Made by a program: the position numbers and the translations under genes | In this document: positions 1 to 12,184 of the stretch, piece by piece | Numbering within the stretch: the stretch's first letter is position 1 | Layout: the number at the start of each line of letters is the position of its first letter | DNA from: an uncultured Methylococcaceae bacterium | GTDB lineage: Bacteria > Pseudomonadota > Gammaproteobacteria > Methylococcales > Methylomonadaceae | Assembly (NCBI GenBank): GCA_903939355.1 | Contig: CAJAHC010000435.1 | Location: 1 to 14,557, forward strand | Reading direction: 5' to 3' | Length of the DNA: 14,557 nucleotides | The notes under the pieces: generated by a model | What the model saw: only the letters and a program-made list of their open reading frames with translations | What the model was told of the DNA's origin: nothing | Databases searched by the model: none

Positions 1-110
1 ATTAATTCCAGCTAAATGAACATTAATTAGCTATTTTTTTTGCAAAAAGAGTTAAAAAATCACCTTTGATGTATTGTTGGGCTAATAAAGGTCCATCGCG
101 CAAAGGTCTC
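1..110. mobile_element. Outer end of an IS5-type insertion sequence (partial)
   Basis: The 15 bases at 96-110 (TCGCGCAAAGGTCTC) match, in reverse complement, the terminus at 14457-14471 (GAGACCTTTGCACGA) at 14 of 15 positions. The latter sits in front of a transposase start, so 110 is read as the boundary of an element extending leftwards out of the window. The interior is very AT-rich and has no open frame beyond the first few codons. A short frame ending in a TGA at 17-19 could be a transposase C-terminus, but this cannot be shown. Element orientation is unknown. It could also be a solo end or MITE. Confidence 0.6.
96..110. repeat. Terminal inverted repeat of IS5-type element (outer end)
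   Basis: Reads TCGCGCAAAGGTCTC. Its reverse complement differs by one base from the terminus at 14457-14471. The next bases (ATTATAAA) are AT-rich host sequence, and any target-site duplication cannot be checked because the other side of the element is outside the window. Confidence 0.6.
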
Positions 111-140
111 ATTATAAATAAAAGTGTAATAAAGGCAGGT

Positions 141-146
141 TATAAT
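141..146 (+). promoter_or_regulatory. Candidate -10 box upstream of the cytochrome gene
   Basis: A perfect TATAAT lies 80 bases before the first gene. No good -35 hexamer is found 16-18 bases upstream, where only A/T-rich sequence follows the IS end. It may be a weak or activator-dependent promoter, or chance in an AT-rich gap. Confidence 0.3.
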
Positions 147-226
147 AGTATCCAGTGCTAATGTTCAATGGGTACCTTATTTAAACTTATGAATTTTTAA
201 TGAATTCAGCATATATATAACAAAAT

Positions 227-1138
227 ATGACTCCTAAATTTACACCTTTAAAAGATCACGACACGCCAATCAAAGTTTTGTTTACGGGTTACCTTTGTAC
301 CGTAGGTATAGGCTATCTTTTTGCACTGATTCAAATATTGTTTACGCATGGTATGGCCGATGGTAAATTCGGTTTGTCTGTGGATGACATTGTCTATAGT
401 TATTATGGAAACCGTTCAGGCACCGTGTTGGAAACACAGCTTAACGGACCTATGAAAGAAAATGCACCCGATCAGGAGCGTTTCAAGATTATGGAATGGG
501 TTAGAGAGGGAGCAGATTCGGAGGCCTATAAAGATGATGGTATTAAAAAAATAATCGAAAGTCGTTGTGTCATGTGTCATAACAAAGAAGCATCTGGAGT
601 TCCCAATTTTTCTAATTTTGAGGGCTTAAAGCCTTATACCACCCAAGATACTGGTGCTACTTTTGCATCCTTAACACGGGTTTCGCATATCCATTTGTTC
701 GGTATTAGCTTTATTTTTATGTTTGTCGGGCTGATCTTTAGTTTTGCAGAAACGCCAACAACGCAATATAAATGTATCGCCATTGGCATGCCTTACGGGT
801 TTCTTATTGCTGATATTATGTCTTGGTGGTTAACAAAAATTCATCCAATGTTTGCCTGGTTGGTGATTTTTGCGGGTATGGGTATGGGGATCTCATTTAT
901 GTTTATGTGGGTAACGTCTATTCTCGAAATGTGGTTGTTTAAGCCGGTATTCATTAAGGGGTTCGGTTCGCGCTATTTAGAGTGGCGAGATAACCCCGAA
1001 GCCTCAATTCCGGATAGGCTGTGGATCCTTATTAAAATTCTTGCAAGTCAAATAAGGCCCGCTGGAGTCATGCTGAGAAGACGCTGGTTAAAGCATGTTT
1101 GGCCTGTTATTATTGAGCAACTTAAAAAATTAAGATAG
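227..1138 (+). CDS. Membrane-anchored c-type cytochrome-like protein, unknown function
   Basis: A 303-residue protein I cannot name. It has one hydrophobic helix near the N-terminus (about 16-40) and a polar stretch (about 41-150) with a single heme-c attachment motif C114-V-M-C117-H118. Three more hydrophobic segments follow (about 154-174, 182-201 and 207-237), then a basic C-terminal tail rich in Arg, Lys and Trp. The heme loop would lie in the periplasm, since CXXCH heme is attached there. H154 and H156 at the start of the second helix and H206 before the fourth are candidate ligands for further heme or metal. It is therefore likely a membrane redox or heme-sensing protein. No Shine-Dalgarno sequence is evident before the ATG. 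An in-frame ATG at 200 runs into a stop before 227, which supports the chosen start. tilS follows after 57 bases with a hairpin between them, so the two may be separate transcripts. The membrane and heme reading is fairly sure; the role is open. Confidence 0.75.
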   Translation: MTPKFTPLKDHDTPIKVLFTGYLCTVGIGYLFALIQILFTHGMADGKFGLSVDDIVYSYYGNRSGTVLETQLNGPMKENAPDQERFKIMEWVREGADSEAYKDDGIKKIIESRCVMCHNKEASGVPNFSNFEGLKPYTTQDTGATFASLTRVSHIHLFGISFIFMFVGLIFSFAETPTTQYKCIAIGMPYGFLIADIMSWWLTKIHPMFAWLVIFAGMGMGISFMFMWVTSILEMWLFKPVFIKGFGSRYLEWRDNPEASIPDRLWILIKILASQIRPAGVMLRRRWLKHVWPVIIEQLKKLR

Positions 1139-1142
1139 TAGC

Positions 1143-1174
1143 AAGTTGGGTTAATCGAAAGTTTAACCCAACTT
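1143..1174 (+). terminator. Perfect 12-bp hairpin between the cytochrome gene and tilS
   Basis: AAGTTGGGTTAA (1143-1154) pairs perfectly with TTAACCCAACTT (1163-1174) around an 8-base loop, starting 4 bases after the upstream stop codon. The right arm is not followed by a T-run (CAAATCC instead), so it is not a canonical intrinsic terminator. It may act as a weak or Rho-assisted terminator or an mRNA 3'-end stabiliser. Confidence 0.5.
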
Positions 1175-1195
1175 CAAATCCTTAAGAAGACAGGT

Positions 1196-2527
1196 ATGGC
1201 AGAACTGCTTTCATCGCGTTCTATAGAATCAGCGCTCACTCAATATCATAACCCACCGCACATTTATATAGGCTACAGTGGTGGAATAGATTCTCATGTT
1301 TTATTGCATTTGTGTGCTTCGATGGCACACCTCAAAGAAAAAATAACAGCTGTTTATGTGCACCATGGTTTGCAGTTAGAGGCAGATGATTGGGCTGAGC
1401 ATTGCAAAAAAACGGCGACCGGTCTAGGGGTTGATTTTAAGGTAATACGAGTTGATGCTATTGCAAGCCAAGGGGAAAGCCCTGAGGAAGTCGCCAGAAA
1501 TGCACGCTATACGGCTTTAAGAATATTAATTGAGACAGATGATCTTTTGTTGGTTGCGCAGCACCGAGAAGATCAACTGGAAACCGTTTTATTACAATTG
1601 TTTCGTGGCAGTGGGTTAAGTGGGTTGTCGGCAATGCCAGCATTTATGAATTTTGGTAAAGGTGTACTTTTAAGGCCGTTGCTTGATACGCCAAAAATAG
1701 CTGTTGAGGATTATGCCAAACTACATGCTTTAAGCTGGATTGAAGACCCCAGCAATCAGAATAATAACTTTAATCGTAACTTTTTACGTAATGCGATCGT
1801 GCCATTATTAAAACAGCGATGGCCTGCATGTGATAAAACGGTAGCCAGATCTGCTGGGCATTGTGCGGAGGCGCAACTTTTGCTCTCCGAACAGGCTAAA
1901 AAGTTATTTCTGCCAATTCTCAATGGCCTCGATGAAACGCTTTCTATAAGCCAGTTAATAGAATATTCGCTTACTCAGCAAAGACTGGTTATTAGAGAAT
2001 GGTTTCAAATGCTTAATTTAAAAATGCCATCACAGGCTTTTATTGAGCGTGTACAGAGTGACGTTATTTCTGCAAGACCCGATAGTGATCCGCTCTTATC
2101 AGGAAAAGGCTATTGTATTCGTCGTTACCGGGATAAGTTGTATTGTTTAAAAGTTGGCGAGGCTGAAAAAATAGTTGCCAGTACCTGGCCAAAGATGCAG
2201 ATATCGTTTAGTTTTTCTGCCGGTCAAGCCTTGTATTTCATGCCATCCTCGGCGGGTATCTGTTATGACAAGTGGCAAAAGTCTACTGTTGTTGTAAAGG
2301 CGCGCAGTGGTGGAGAAAGAATCAGTTTGCCAGGACGTAAAGGTCATCATGACTTGAAGCAATTATTTCAGGAAGCAGGTATTGCGCCCTGGGAAAGAGC
2401 GGGAATACCTTTGATTTATCTTGATGATAAATTAGCTGTAGTCGGTAATTTATGGATCAGCGCAGATTTTTATAGTGAAAAAGAACAATGTTGCATCAGT
2501 TTTTTTCTGCGAAAAGAGGCATCTTAA
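1196..2527 (+). CDS. tilS: tRNA(Ile)-lysidine synthase
   Basis: TilS attaches lysine to C34 of the CAU-anticodon tRNA-Ile using ATP, changing its identity from Met to Ile decoding; it is cytoplasmic and usually essential. The N-terminal PP-loop ATP-pyrophosphatase domain carries SGGIDS (28-33), and HREDQLET (123-130) followed by RGSGLSGL (137-144) is the conserved active-site region. WIEDPSNQN and the nearby FNRNFLRN (181-199) mark the end of the catalytic domain. A linker domain and the small C-terminal TilS domain (about 365-440) follow. The 443-residue length matches full-length gammaproteobacterial enzymes of about 430 residues. The ATG has a weak upstream AGG. tilS is downstream of a hairpin and separated from pyrG by 464 bases, so it is probably not in the pyrG operon. 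Nothing looks truncated. Confidence 0.95.
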   Translation: MAELLSSRSIESALTQYHNPPHIYIGYSGGIDSHVLLHLCASMAHLKEKITAVYVHHGLQLEADDWAEHCKKTATGLGVDFKVIRVDAIASQGESPEEVARNARYTALRILIETDDLLLVAQHREDQLETVLLQLFRGSGLSGLSAMPAFMNFGKGVLLRPLLDTPKIAVEDYAKLHALSWIEDPSNQNNNFNRNFLRNAIVPLLKQRWPACDKTVARSAGHCAEAQLLLSEQAKKLFLPILNGLDETLSISQLIEYSLTQQRLVIREWFQMLNLKMPSQAFIERVQSDVISARPDSDPLLSGKGYCIRRYRDKLYCLKVGEAEKIVASTWPKMQISFSFSAGQALYFMPSSAGICYDKWQKSTVVVKARSGGERISLPGRKGHHDLKQLFQEAGIAPWERAGIPLIYLDDKLAVVGNLWISADFYSEKEQCCISFFLRKEAS

Positions 2528-5456
<2,929 letters not shown>

Positions 5457-5461
5457 GATAA

Positions 5462-6745
<1,284 letters not shown>

Positions 6746-6825
6746 ATTTTTTAAGGAGCAAGGCATAAGAGTGTAAGCTTGGAAAAGTATTACCCCTTTA
6801 TGTGTGAGTATGTTACTTTGAAAGC

Positions 6826-7095
6826 ATGAAAATATTTCTTTTAGTTATTGCTGTATTGATTGGGCTTTTGCAATACCGATTATGGTATGGCAATGGCGGA
6901 ATTAAAGAAATTAAGGCGTATCAACAAGAACTTGTTGAGCTCAATAAGCAGGTAATAGAAAAAAAAGAACGTAATGATGCACTTTATGCTGAAGTAGAAG
7001 ATTTAAGAAAAGGAAAGGAAGCGATAGAAGAAAGAGCTAGGTATGAATTAGGGATGATGAAAGAAGGTGAGACTTTTTTCCAGGTTCTTGAATGA
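6826..7095 (+). CDS. ftsB: Cell division protein FtsB (DivIC/FtsL-type)
   Basis: FtsB is a small bitopic membrane protein that forms the FtsQLB complex and helps activate septal peptidoglycan synthesis by FtsWI. At 89 residues it shows one N-terminal transmembrane helix (about 2-20), then the LWYGNGG turn, a charged coiled coil (about 27-65), and the family signature ERARYELGMMKEGETFF (68-84). Position downstream of eno and upstream of ispD is conserved in gammaproteobacteria. The start has only a weak GAAAG ribosome site; a perfect AAGGAG at 6753-6758 lies far upstream with no usable start after it. The gene ends just before a strong terminator, so it may close the pyrG-kdsA-eno transcript. 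Confidence 0.92.
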   Translation: MKIFLLVIAVLIGLLQYRLWYGNGGIKEIKAYQQELVELNKQVIEKKERNDALYAEVEDLRKGKEAIEERARYELGMMKEGETFFQVLE

Positions 7096-7108
7096 AGTTT
7101 TAGCGTTC

Positions 7109-7162
7109 GAAAGGCGCATGGTTGAGAGTGGAACATACTTTTGATCATGCGCCTTTTCTTTT
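7109..7162 (+). terminator. Intrinsic terminator after ftsB
   Basis: AAAGGCGCATG (7110-7120) pairs perfectly with CATGCGCCTTT (7146-7156), and G-U and A-U pairs extend it into the loop. The right arm runs into TTTTCTTTTA, a good T-tract. It lies 14 bases after the ftsB stop and separates the eno-ftsB transcript from the channel gene. Confidence 0.8.
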
Positions 7163-7276
7163 AGGGCGGGTTAGAAGCGTATGTTTATTCATGTTGAACT
7201 TGTCAAGCCATTGCTGTGATTTTATCTATATTTCCCTAAAGATTCTCTAACTATTGATTAAAATAAAGAGGCGTTT

Positions 7277-7756
7277 ATGAATATTAAAATGATACTTGCC
7301 GAAGCACTGGATTTGTTAGAAAAGCTGCTGAATGATTTGAAAGAAAAGCAAAGCCTGTTTAGTTTGTTAATTTTAGCTTTTACGGTCGCTGGTGTTTCAG
7401 GATTGTTTCTTTATCTACTGGATCCTAATGTTCATTCTATTTTCGATGGCATTTGGTCTGCTTGGGTAACAATGACTCATGTGGGTTTTGGTGATGTAGT
7501 ACCGACTTCTTTTCTTGGCCGGTTGTTGTCTGCCGCACTCATTTTATTCGGGCTTGTTTTATTTTCTTTTTTTACAGCAATACTCTCGGTGACGCTGATA
7601 GGAAAAAATATGAATGCATGGGGAATTAATGTGCAGCAACTTGAAAAAGATGCCGGTGTTCTTAAGGCAGAAGAAAATCAAATTTTGCTTGAGTTGGTGA
7701 GGTTGCGAAAACGGATGGATGCTTTGGAAAAACGGATTTCATCGGGCACTCGTTAG
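7277..7756 (+). CDS. Two-transmembrane potassium-channel-like protein (Ion_trans_2 fold)
   Basis: A 159-residue protein with an amphipathic N-terminus (1-25), an outer helix (about 27-48), a pore loop (about 55-74) and an inner helix (about 81-108), followed by a charged coiled coil (about 116-155). The filter region reads T65-M-T-H68-V-G-F-G-D73, aligning with the KcsA filter TVGYGD with two changes: His in place of the filter Thr, and Phe in place of Tyr (the latter is common). A conserved W60 and the GR after the filter fit the pore family. It is probably a tetrameric cation channel of the inner membrane whose coiled coil helps assembly; no ligand-binding RCK domain is present. It has a good AAGAGG Shine-Dalgarno and follows a terminator, so it needs its own promoter. 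The insertion of this gene between ftsB and ispD is unusual for the cluster. Ion selectivity is uncertain. Confidence 0.85.
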   Translation: MNIKMILAEALDLLEKLLNDLKEKQSLFSLLILAFTVAGVSGLFLYLLDPNVHSIFDGIWSAWVTMTHVGFGDVVPTSFLGRLLSAALILFGLVLFSFFTAILSVTLIGKNMNAWGINVQQLEKDAGVLKAEENQILLELVRLRKRMDALEKRISSGTR

Positions 7757-7821
7757 TCGTTTTAGGCGCCCTTACATATTTTCTTTGCTTCTTTTCTAAT
7801 TGTTTTTAGCTTTTCTTATCT

Positions 7822-8523
7822 ATGAATCATTCAATAAATTTCTGGGCTGTTGTACCTGCAGCCGGTGTTGGTAAACGCATGAATGCAGACCGACCTAAAC
7901 AATATTTGGAGCTTGCAGGAAAAACAGTTATTGAGCACACGTTGTTACGCTTATTAAGTGCTGAAGTTTTTACTGCTGTTGCTGTTGCCATTTCTGAAGA
8001 AGACCCCTATTGGCCCGATCTTGACGTATCTGCTCATAAAAAAATAATCACGGCAGCGGGCGGTAAAGAGCGAGCTGATTCAGTTCTTTCGGCTTTAAAA
8101 GCAATACGAACAGTAGCTTCTGATGATGACTGGGTGCTGGTGCATGATGCAGCAAGACCTTGTATTACCACAATTGACATTCATCATCTTATCGACTCTT
8201 TGAAAACTGATGAAATCGGTGGAATACTTGCGTTGTCTTCACATGACACTTTAAAGAGTGTTCAAGGTGATAATGTTATTGTTGGCACCTTGGATAGAAG
8301 CCATATTTGGCGAGCTTTAACGCCGCAGATGTTTCGTTATGGATTGTTAAAAAATGCACTTGAAGCAGCTGAAGGCAATGCCGCCATCACTGATGAGGCG
8401 AGTGCTTTGGAATTACAGGGTATGCAACCCAAAATTGTTGAAGGGCGCCCTGATAATATAAAAATTACACGACCAGAAGACTTAGCTTTAGCACAATTTT
8501 ATATGGAGCATCAAAATGATTAG
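7822..8523 (+). CDS. ispD: 2-C-methyl-D-erythritol 4-phosphate cytidylyltransferase
   Basis: IspD transfers CMP from CTP to methylerythritol phosphate, the third step of the non-mevalonate isoprenoid pathway. The 233 residues contain the nucleotide-binding PAAGVGKRM (12-20) with K26, VHDAARP (107-113), R159 in [22 protein letters not shown] (189-197) and [16 protein letters not shown] (207-222) with K214, all family hallmarks. No Shine-Dalgarno precedes the ATG, although an earlier start is not indicated. It overlaps ispF by 8 bases, the typical ispDF arrangement, so both are translated from one message. The 65-base T-rich gap after the channel gene has no clear terminator. Confidence 0.96.
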   Translation: MNHSINFWAVVPAAGVGKRMNADRPKQYLELAGKTVIEHTLLRLLSAEVFTAVAVAISEEDPYWPDLDVSAHKKIITAAGGKERADSVLSALKAIRTVASDDDWVLVHDAARPCITTIDIHHLIDSLKTDEIGGILALSSHDTLKSVQGDNVIVGTLDRSHIWRALTPQMFRYGLLKNALEAAEGNAAITDEASALELQGMQPKIVEGRPDNIKITRPEDLALAQFYMEHQND

Positions 8524-8989
8524 AGTAGGCATGGGTTATGATGTGCATCGATTTAAAGACGGCGGAGATGTTATTTTAGGTGGTGTTAAAATAGATTATG
8601 AGCAAGGTCTGGAAGCTCATTCTGATGGTGATGTAGTATTACATGCTTTATGTGATGCGTTATTAGGTGCGGCTGCTTTGGGTGATATTGGTAAGCATTT
8701 TCCGGACACTGATCCTGAATTTAAAGGTGCTGATAGTCGGGTTTTATTGCGACATGTTTACCGCATCATTCAGGATAAAGGTTATGTATTGGTTAATGCC
8801 GATATTACAATTATTGCCCAGGCACCTAAAATGGCACCTTATATTGTTGCGATGTGCGGGAATATTGCCGCTGATTTAAATATCGATGTCGATTTTATTA
8901 ATGTGAAAGCAACTACGACTGAAAAACTGGGCTTTGAAGGTCGTAAAGAAGGCATTGCTGTACAAGCGGTTGTCTTGATTGAAAAATAA
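8516..8989 (+). CDS. ispF: 2-C-methyl-D-erythritol 2,4-cyclodiphosphate synthase
   Basis: IspF cyclises CDP-methylerythritol 2-phosphate to the 2,4-cyclodiphosphate with release of CMP, in the MEP pathway. It is 157 residues long (E. coli 159) and should form a homotrimer. Zinc ligands D9 and H11 in GYDVHRF and H43 in VVLHALCD are in place, as are AHSDGD (34-39), [10 protein letters not shown] (57-66) and [18 protein letters not shown] (131-148). GGAG about 7 bases before the ATG, inside the ispD end, is a good ribosome site. The overlap with ispD supports coupling. truD follows after 41 bases. Confidence 0.97.
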   Translation: MIRVGMGYDVHRFKDGGDVILGGVKIDYEQGLEAHSDGDVVLHALCDALLGAAALGDIGKHFPDTDPEFKGADSRVLLRHVYRIIQDKGYVLVNADITIIAQAPKMAPYIVAMCGNIAADLNIDVDFINVKATTTEKLGFEGRKEGIAVQAVVLIEK

Positions 8990-9030
8990 GATAGGTGCAA
9001 AAATGTGTGTCTGTGGATAATTAAAAATAT

Positions 9031-10065
9031 ATGGCATTAAGTATCCAAGTTATTGAAATACCCATTTGGCCTTATGTGTATGGCGAGCCTTCAGGTTCAG
9101 GTAAAATTCGCAGCTTTCCTGAAGACTTTGTTGTTAAAGAGACACTTGCCTTTGAACCATCAGGTGCGGGTGAACATGCTTTTTTGCAAATAGAAAAGAT
9201 AGGCGAAAATACCGATTATGTAGCGCGGCAATTAGCACGATTCGCTAATGTCAGGCAGCGGGATGTGAGTTATGCGGGATTAAAAGATCGACATGCTATC
9301 ACCACTCAATGGTTTAGTGTCTGGTTACCTGGTAAAGCTGATCCAAATTGGATGCTTTTTGAAACAGATACTATGAAAGTTTTATATGCTGTGCGTCATG
9401 CCCGAAAATTAAAACGAGGCGCTTTATCCGGTAATACATTCAAGCTTATAGTTCGCGACTGGCAAGGTGATAAAGCTAAAACGATTTCGCAATTAGAAGC
9501 TATAAAAGTCAACGGCATGGCTAATTATTTTGGCTCGCAACGGTTTGGCAATGCTGGACAAAATGTTACTAAAGCTTTAGCTATGTTTGCTGGTGATAAA
9601 GTAGGGCGAGAGCAGCGAAGTTTGTACTTATCAGCAGCACGTTCATATTTATTCAACCAGATTTTAGCTTGTCGTGTTATCCAGAAAGTATGGGACCAGC
9701 CGGTTGCTGGAGATACTTATCAATTTGATCTGTCACATGGTTGTTTTAAATCAGAAGTGCCGGACGCTGAAATTATCAGGCGATTGGTAGAAAAAGATAT
9801 CCATCCAACGGGTTCTTTATGGGGTAAGGGTGAGGTCGACGTTTCTGCTGATACACTGAGTATTGAGCAAGCTGTTATCGAAAAAAATAGGGAACTGGCG
9901 GATGGACTAATAGCCTTTTCGGTTGATAAAGATCGGCGTGCACTACGCGTCAATGTACAAGATCTAAATTGGCTGTTTGTTAATGAAGATATATTGGAAT
10001 TAACGTTTTCCCTTCCGGCAGGAAGTTATGCGACGTCAGTATTGCGTGAGATTATTAGGGAATAA
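9031..10065 (+). CDS. truD: tRNA pseudouridine(13) synthase
   Basis: TruD converts U13 of tRNA-Glu to pseudouridine. The 344 residues match the bacterial family (E. coli 349). Catalytic Asp is D86 in GLKDRHAITTQWFS; NYFGSQRFG (165-173), HPTGSLWGKG (258-267, in the inserted TRUD domain) and the C-terminal AGSYATSVLREI (330-341) are family signatures. The start ATG lacks a Shine-Dalgarno; upstream is an A/T-rich stretch with an in-frame stop. Position after ispF is the usual one. The next gene is on the other strand, and no clear convergent terminator is seen in the 59 bases between them. Confidence 0.95.
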   Translation: MALSIQVIEIPIWPYVYGEPSGSGKIRSFPEDFVVKETLAFEPSGAGEHAFLQIEKIGENTDYVARQLARFANVRQRDVSYAGLKDRHAITTQWFSVWLPGKADPNWMLFETDTMKVLYAVRHARKLKRGALSGNTFKLIVRDWQGDKAKTISQLEAIKVNGMANYFGSQRFGNAGQNVTKALAMFAGDKVGREQRSLYLSAARSYLFNQILACRVIQKVWDQPVAGDTYQFDLSHGCFKSEVPDAEIIRRLVEKDIHPTGSLWGKGEVDVSADTLSIEQAVIEKNRELADGLIAFSVDKDRRALRVNVQDLNWLFVNEDILELTFSLPAGSYATSVLREIIRE

Positions 10066-10124
10066 TTTATTTATTGTGGGGGTGGCTTTATCTGCGCTTA
10101 AAAACAAATGATTCAGCACTGTCT

Positions 10125-10694
10125 CTAATATTCTATTTCTTCATGACGACTATATTTTTCGGTTAATCGTAATAATACAAATACGGCACCTGTGCCACCG
10201 TCCTTTGTAGATGCTGAGCAAAATGCCTGAACATCTTTATGTTGCCTAAGCCATAGGTTGAGATTGTTTTTTAGGACGGGATGATTGTCACTAGAACGAT
10301 AGCCTTTACCATGGACAATATGCACGCAACGAAAGCCTGAGGTTACTCCGGCATTTAAAAAATGCAATAACTGAGCTTTGGCTGCGCTACTGGTTAAACC
10401 GTGCAGATCAATTTCCGCATCCAGACCAAAAAAGCCGCGCCGTAATTTCTTTAAGACGTTGTGTTGTATGCCTGGCGCAATAAAACTAATGGCATCTTCA
10501 AGTCCAACTTTACTAATATCAGTTACTGGGTTTTCATCCAAATGACTATCAATATCAACGGTCAGCGGCTTAGGGTAAGGTTTAGGTTTGTTTTCTTTGT
10601 TTAATAGTATCTTGTCGCTATTGATTGCGCGAACCTTGCCAATTGTTTGACGAAATAAATCCTGATCCTCTGTAGTGAGTGTTTTTTTTGCCAC
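10125..10694 (-). CDS. Smr-domain endonuclease-like protein, SmrB type
   Basis: A 189-residue protein with a basic, disordered N-terminal region starting LTTEDQDLFRQ, like E. coli SmrB, then LKKLRRG (81-87) and a C-terminal Smr domain (about 94-180). The domain has the DLHGL motif (96-100), HGKG (128-131) and GGTGAVFVLLR (166-176). E. coli SmrB cleaves mRNA between collided ribosomes and triggers rescue; whether this protein does the same is inferred from family membership. Translation most likely starts at a GTG (complement of 10692-10694), since an in-frame stop lies seven codons upstream and no ATG is available. It is the only minus-strand gene in the window and interrupts the truD-surE order. 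I leave the symbol blank because SmrA-type and SmrB-type assignments are not always clear. Confidence 0.88.
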   Translation of the reverse strand: MAKKTLTTEDQDLFRQTIGKVRAINSDKILLNKENKPKPYPKPLTVDIDSHLDENPVTDISKVGLEDAISFIAPGIQHNVLKKLRRGFFGLDAEIDLHGLTSSAAKAQLLHFLNAGVTSGFRCVHIVHGKGYRSSDNHPVLKNNLNLWLRQHKDVQAFCSASTKDGGTGAVFVLLRLTEKYSRHEEIEY

Positions 10695-10696
10695 GA

Positions 10697-10740
10697 ATGC
10701 TGATTTTATTGGTTATTATTGCTAAGATGCTTGATTTTAT
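10697..10740. repeat. Near-identical direct repeats between divergent smr and surE
   Basis: ATGCTGATTTTAT (10697-10709) recurs as ATGCTTGATTTTAT (10727-10740) with one inserted base, spaced 30 bases, about three helical turns. The pair fills the 75-base divergent promoter region. TTGATT in the second copy (10731-10736) and TATATG (10753-10758) could form a weak surE promoter. Operator function is speculative. Confidence 0.35.
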
Positions 10741-10769
10741 AGTTTATTTAGCTATATGGCGAATTGATA

Positions 10770-11525
10770 ATGCATATATTGTTAAGCAATGACGATGGAT
10801 ATTTAGCTGAGGGACTTATAGCCTTGGCTAATGCTTTGCGTGATCATGCTGAAATATCTGTGGTTGCTTCTGATCGCAACCGGAGTGCAGCAAGCAATTC
10901 TTTGACATTGGAAATGCCTTTGCGTGTCAATATAGCTGATAACGGATTTATTAAGGTTGATGGTACGCCAACTGATTGTGTGCATTTGGCGATAACGGGT
11001 TTATTAGAACATGAGCCGGATATGGTTTTTGCCGGTATTAATCACGGCGCCAATTTAGGCGATGACGTACTCTATTCTGGTACTGTTGCAGCGGCAACAG
11101 AAGGTCGATTTTTAGGGCTACCTGCTATCGCCATTTCTTTAGCGGGAAATAATCCTCATTATTTTGAAACCGCTGCTCAAGTTGCAGTGACTTTATTAAA
11201 TCAACTAATTAAAAAACCTTTGCCTAAAGATACCATTCTCAATGTTAATGTGCCTGATGTTGCTATTAAGGATTTAAAAGGCTATCAGGCAACTCGTTTG
11301 GGGCAGCGTCATAAATCGGAGCCGGTTATCAAAAGTAATGATCCGCGGGGACGAATTATTTATTGGGTTGGCCCCCCGGGTGGGGAGCAGGATGCGGGAC
11401 CGGGAACAGATTTTTATGCGATTAGCGAAGGCTATGTCTCAGTGACACCTTTACAGATTGATTTAACCAGATATGAGAGCATTGATGCATTAGCGTCATG
11501 GCTACCAACGGAAACCAATTTATGA
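10770..11525 (+). CDS. surE: 5'/3'-nucleotidase SurE
   Basis: SurE is a metal-dependent phosphatase acting on nucleoside 5'- and 3'-monophosphates and short polyphosphates, linked to stationary-phase survival. The frame extends to a TTG at 10764, but the family N-terminus [10 protein letters not shown] starts at the ATG at 10770, giving 251 residues. Metal ligands D8, D9, S39 and N91 (in GINHGANLG) are present, as is [10 protein letters not shown] (103-112). A weak ribosome site (GGCG) precedes the ATG. If the TATATG at 10753-10758 is the -10 box, the leader would be almost absent. The stop overlaps the pcm start, the usual surE-pcm coupling. Confidence 0.95.
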   Translation: MHILLSNDDGYLAEGLIALANALRDHAEISVVASDRNRSAASNSLTLEMPLRVNIADNGFIKVDGTPTDCVHLAITGLLEHEPDMVFAGINHGANLGDDVLYSGTVAAATEGRFLGLPAIAISLAGNNPHYFETAAQVAVTLLNQLIKKPLPKDTILNVNVPDVAIKDLKGYQATRLGQRHKSEPVIKSNDPRGRIIYWVGPPGGEQDAGPGTDFYAISEGYVSVTPLQIDLTRYESIDALASWLPTETNL

Positions 11526-12184
11526 CTTTAAGTTTGCAAGGTATGGGCATGACTTCCCTCAGAACACGTGAACGGATGATTAAACGATTGTCTGAGCAGG
11601 GCATTCAAAATAAGAGAGTTTTGGAAATTATGCGCGATACACCTCGGCATATTTTTATGGACGAAGCGCTCTCAAGTCGAGCATATGAAGATACAGCATT
11701 GCCAATTGGTTATAATCAAACTATTTCACAGCCTTATATAGTTGCAAAAATGACGGAGCTTCTCTTGGAGTCCTCCGGTCGTTTGGGTAATGTTCTTGAA
11801 ATAGGAACAGGTTGCGGTTATCAGACAGCTATTCTGGCGCAATTGGTTGATCATGTTTATTCGGTTGAAAGAATATTGCCTCTACAGAGAAAAGCAAAAA
11901 GCCATTTATGGGATTTAAAGCTTAAAAATATTAGCTTTTACTATGGTGACGGTAATCTGGGTTGGTCTGATTATGCGCCATTCGATGCTATTCTCGCATC
12001 TGCGGCACCTGCAGAAATTCCTTTACATTTGTTACAACAATTAGCCATAGGCGGGGTAATGGTAATACCCATAGGTTTGAGCGGAGAGCAAATGTTACAG
12101 CGAGTGACTCGAACCAACGATGGTTATGATATTGAAAAATTAGAAATGGTAACTTTTGTGCCTTTTTTATCAGGTAAAGAATAA
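11522..12184 (+). CDS. pcm: Protein-L-isoaspartate O-methyltransferase
   Basis: Pcm methylates L-isoaspartyl residues in aged proteins with S-adenosylmethionine so they can revert to aspartate. The frame allows an ATG at 11498, but the ATG at 11522 gives a four-base ATGA overlap with surE and a 220-residue product closer to family length (E. coli 208), so I prefer it; a still later ATG before [13 protein letters not shown] is possible. Family marks are the substrate-binding [13 protein letters not shown] (60-72) and the SAM motif [13 protein letters not shown] (91-103). A GGA about 9 bases upstream may serve as a ribosome site. In most relatives nlpD and rpoS follow; here they do not. Confidence 0.95.
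   Translation: MTLSLQGMGMTSLRTRERMIKRLSEQGIQNKRVLEIMRDTPRHIFMDEALSSRAYEDTALPIGYNQTISQPYIVAKMTELLLESSGRLGNVLEIGTGCGYQTAILAQLVDHVYSVERILPLQRKAKSHLWDLKLKNISFYYGDGNLGWSDYAPFDAILASAAPAEIPLHLLQQLAIGGVMVIPIGLSGEQMLQRVTRTNDGYDIEKLEMVTFVPFLSGKE

Noticed and set aside
6753..6758. Perfect AAGGAG ribosome site after eno, suggesting a small gene
   Set aside because: No start codon at a usable distance opens more than a codon or two; it does not fit the ftsB start either.
11498..11521. Eight-codon N-terminal extension of pcm
   Set aside because: The ATGA overlap with surE at 11522 and the family length favour the later start.
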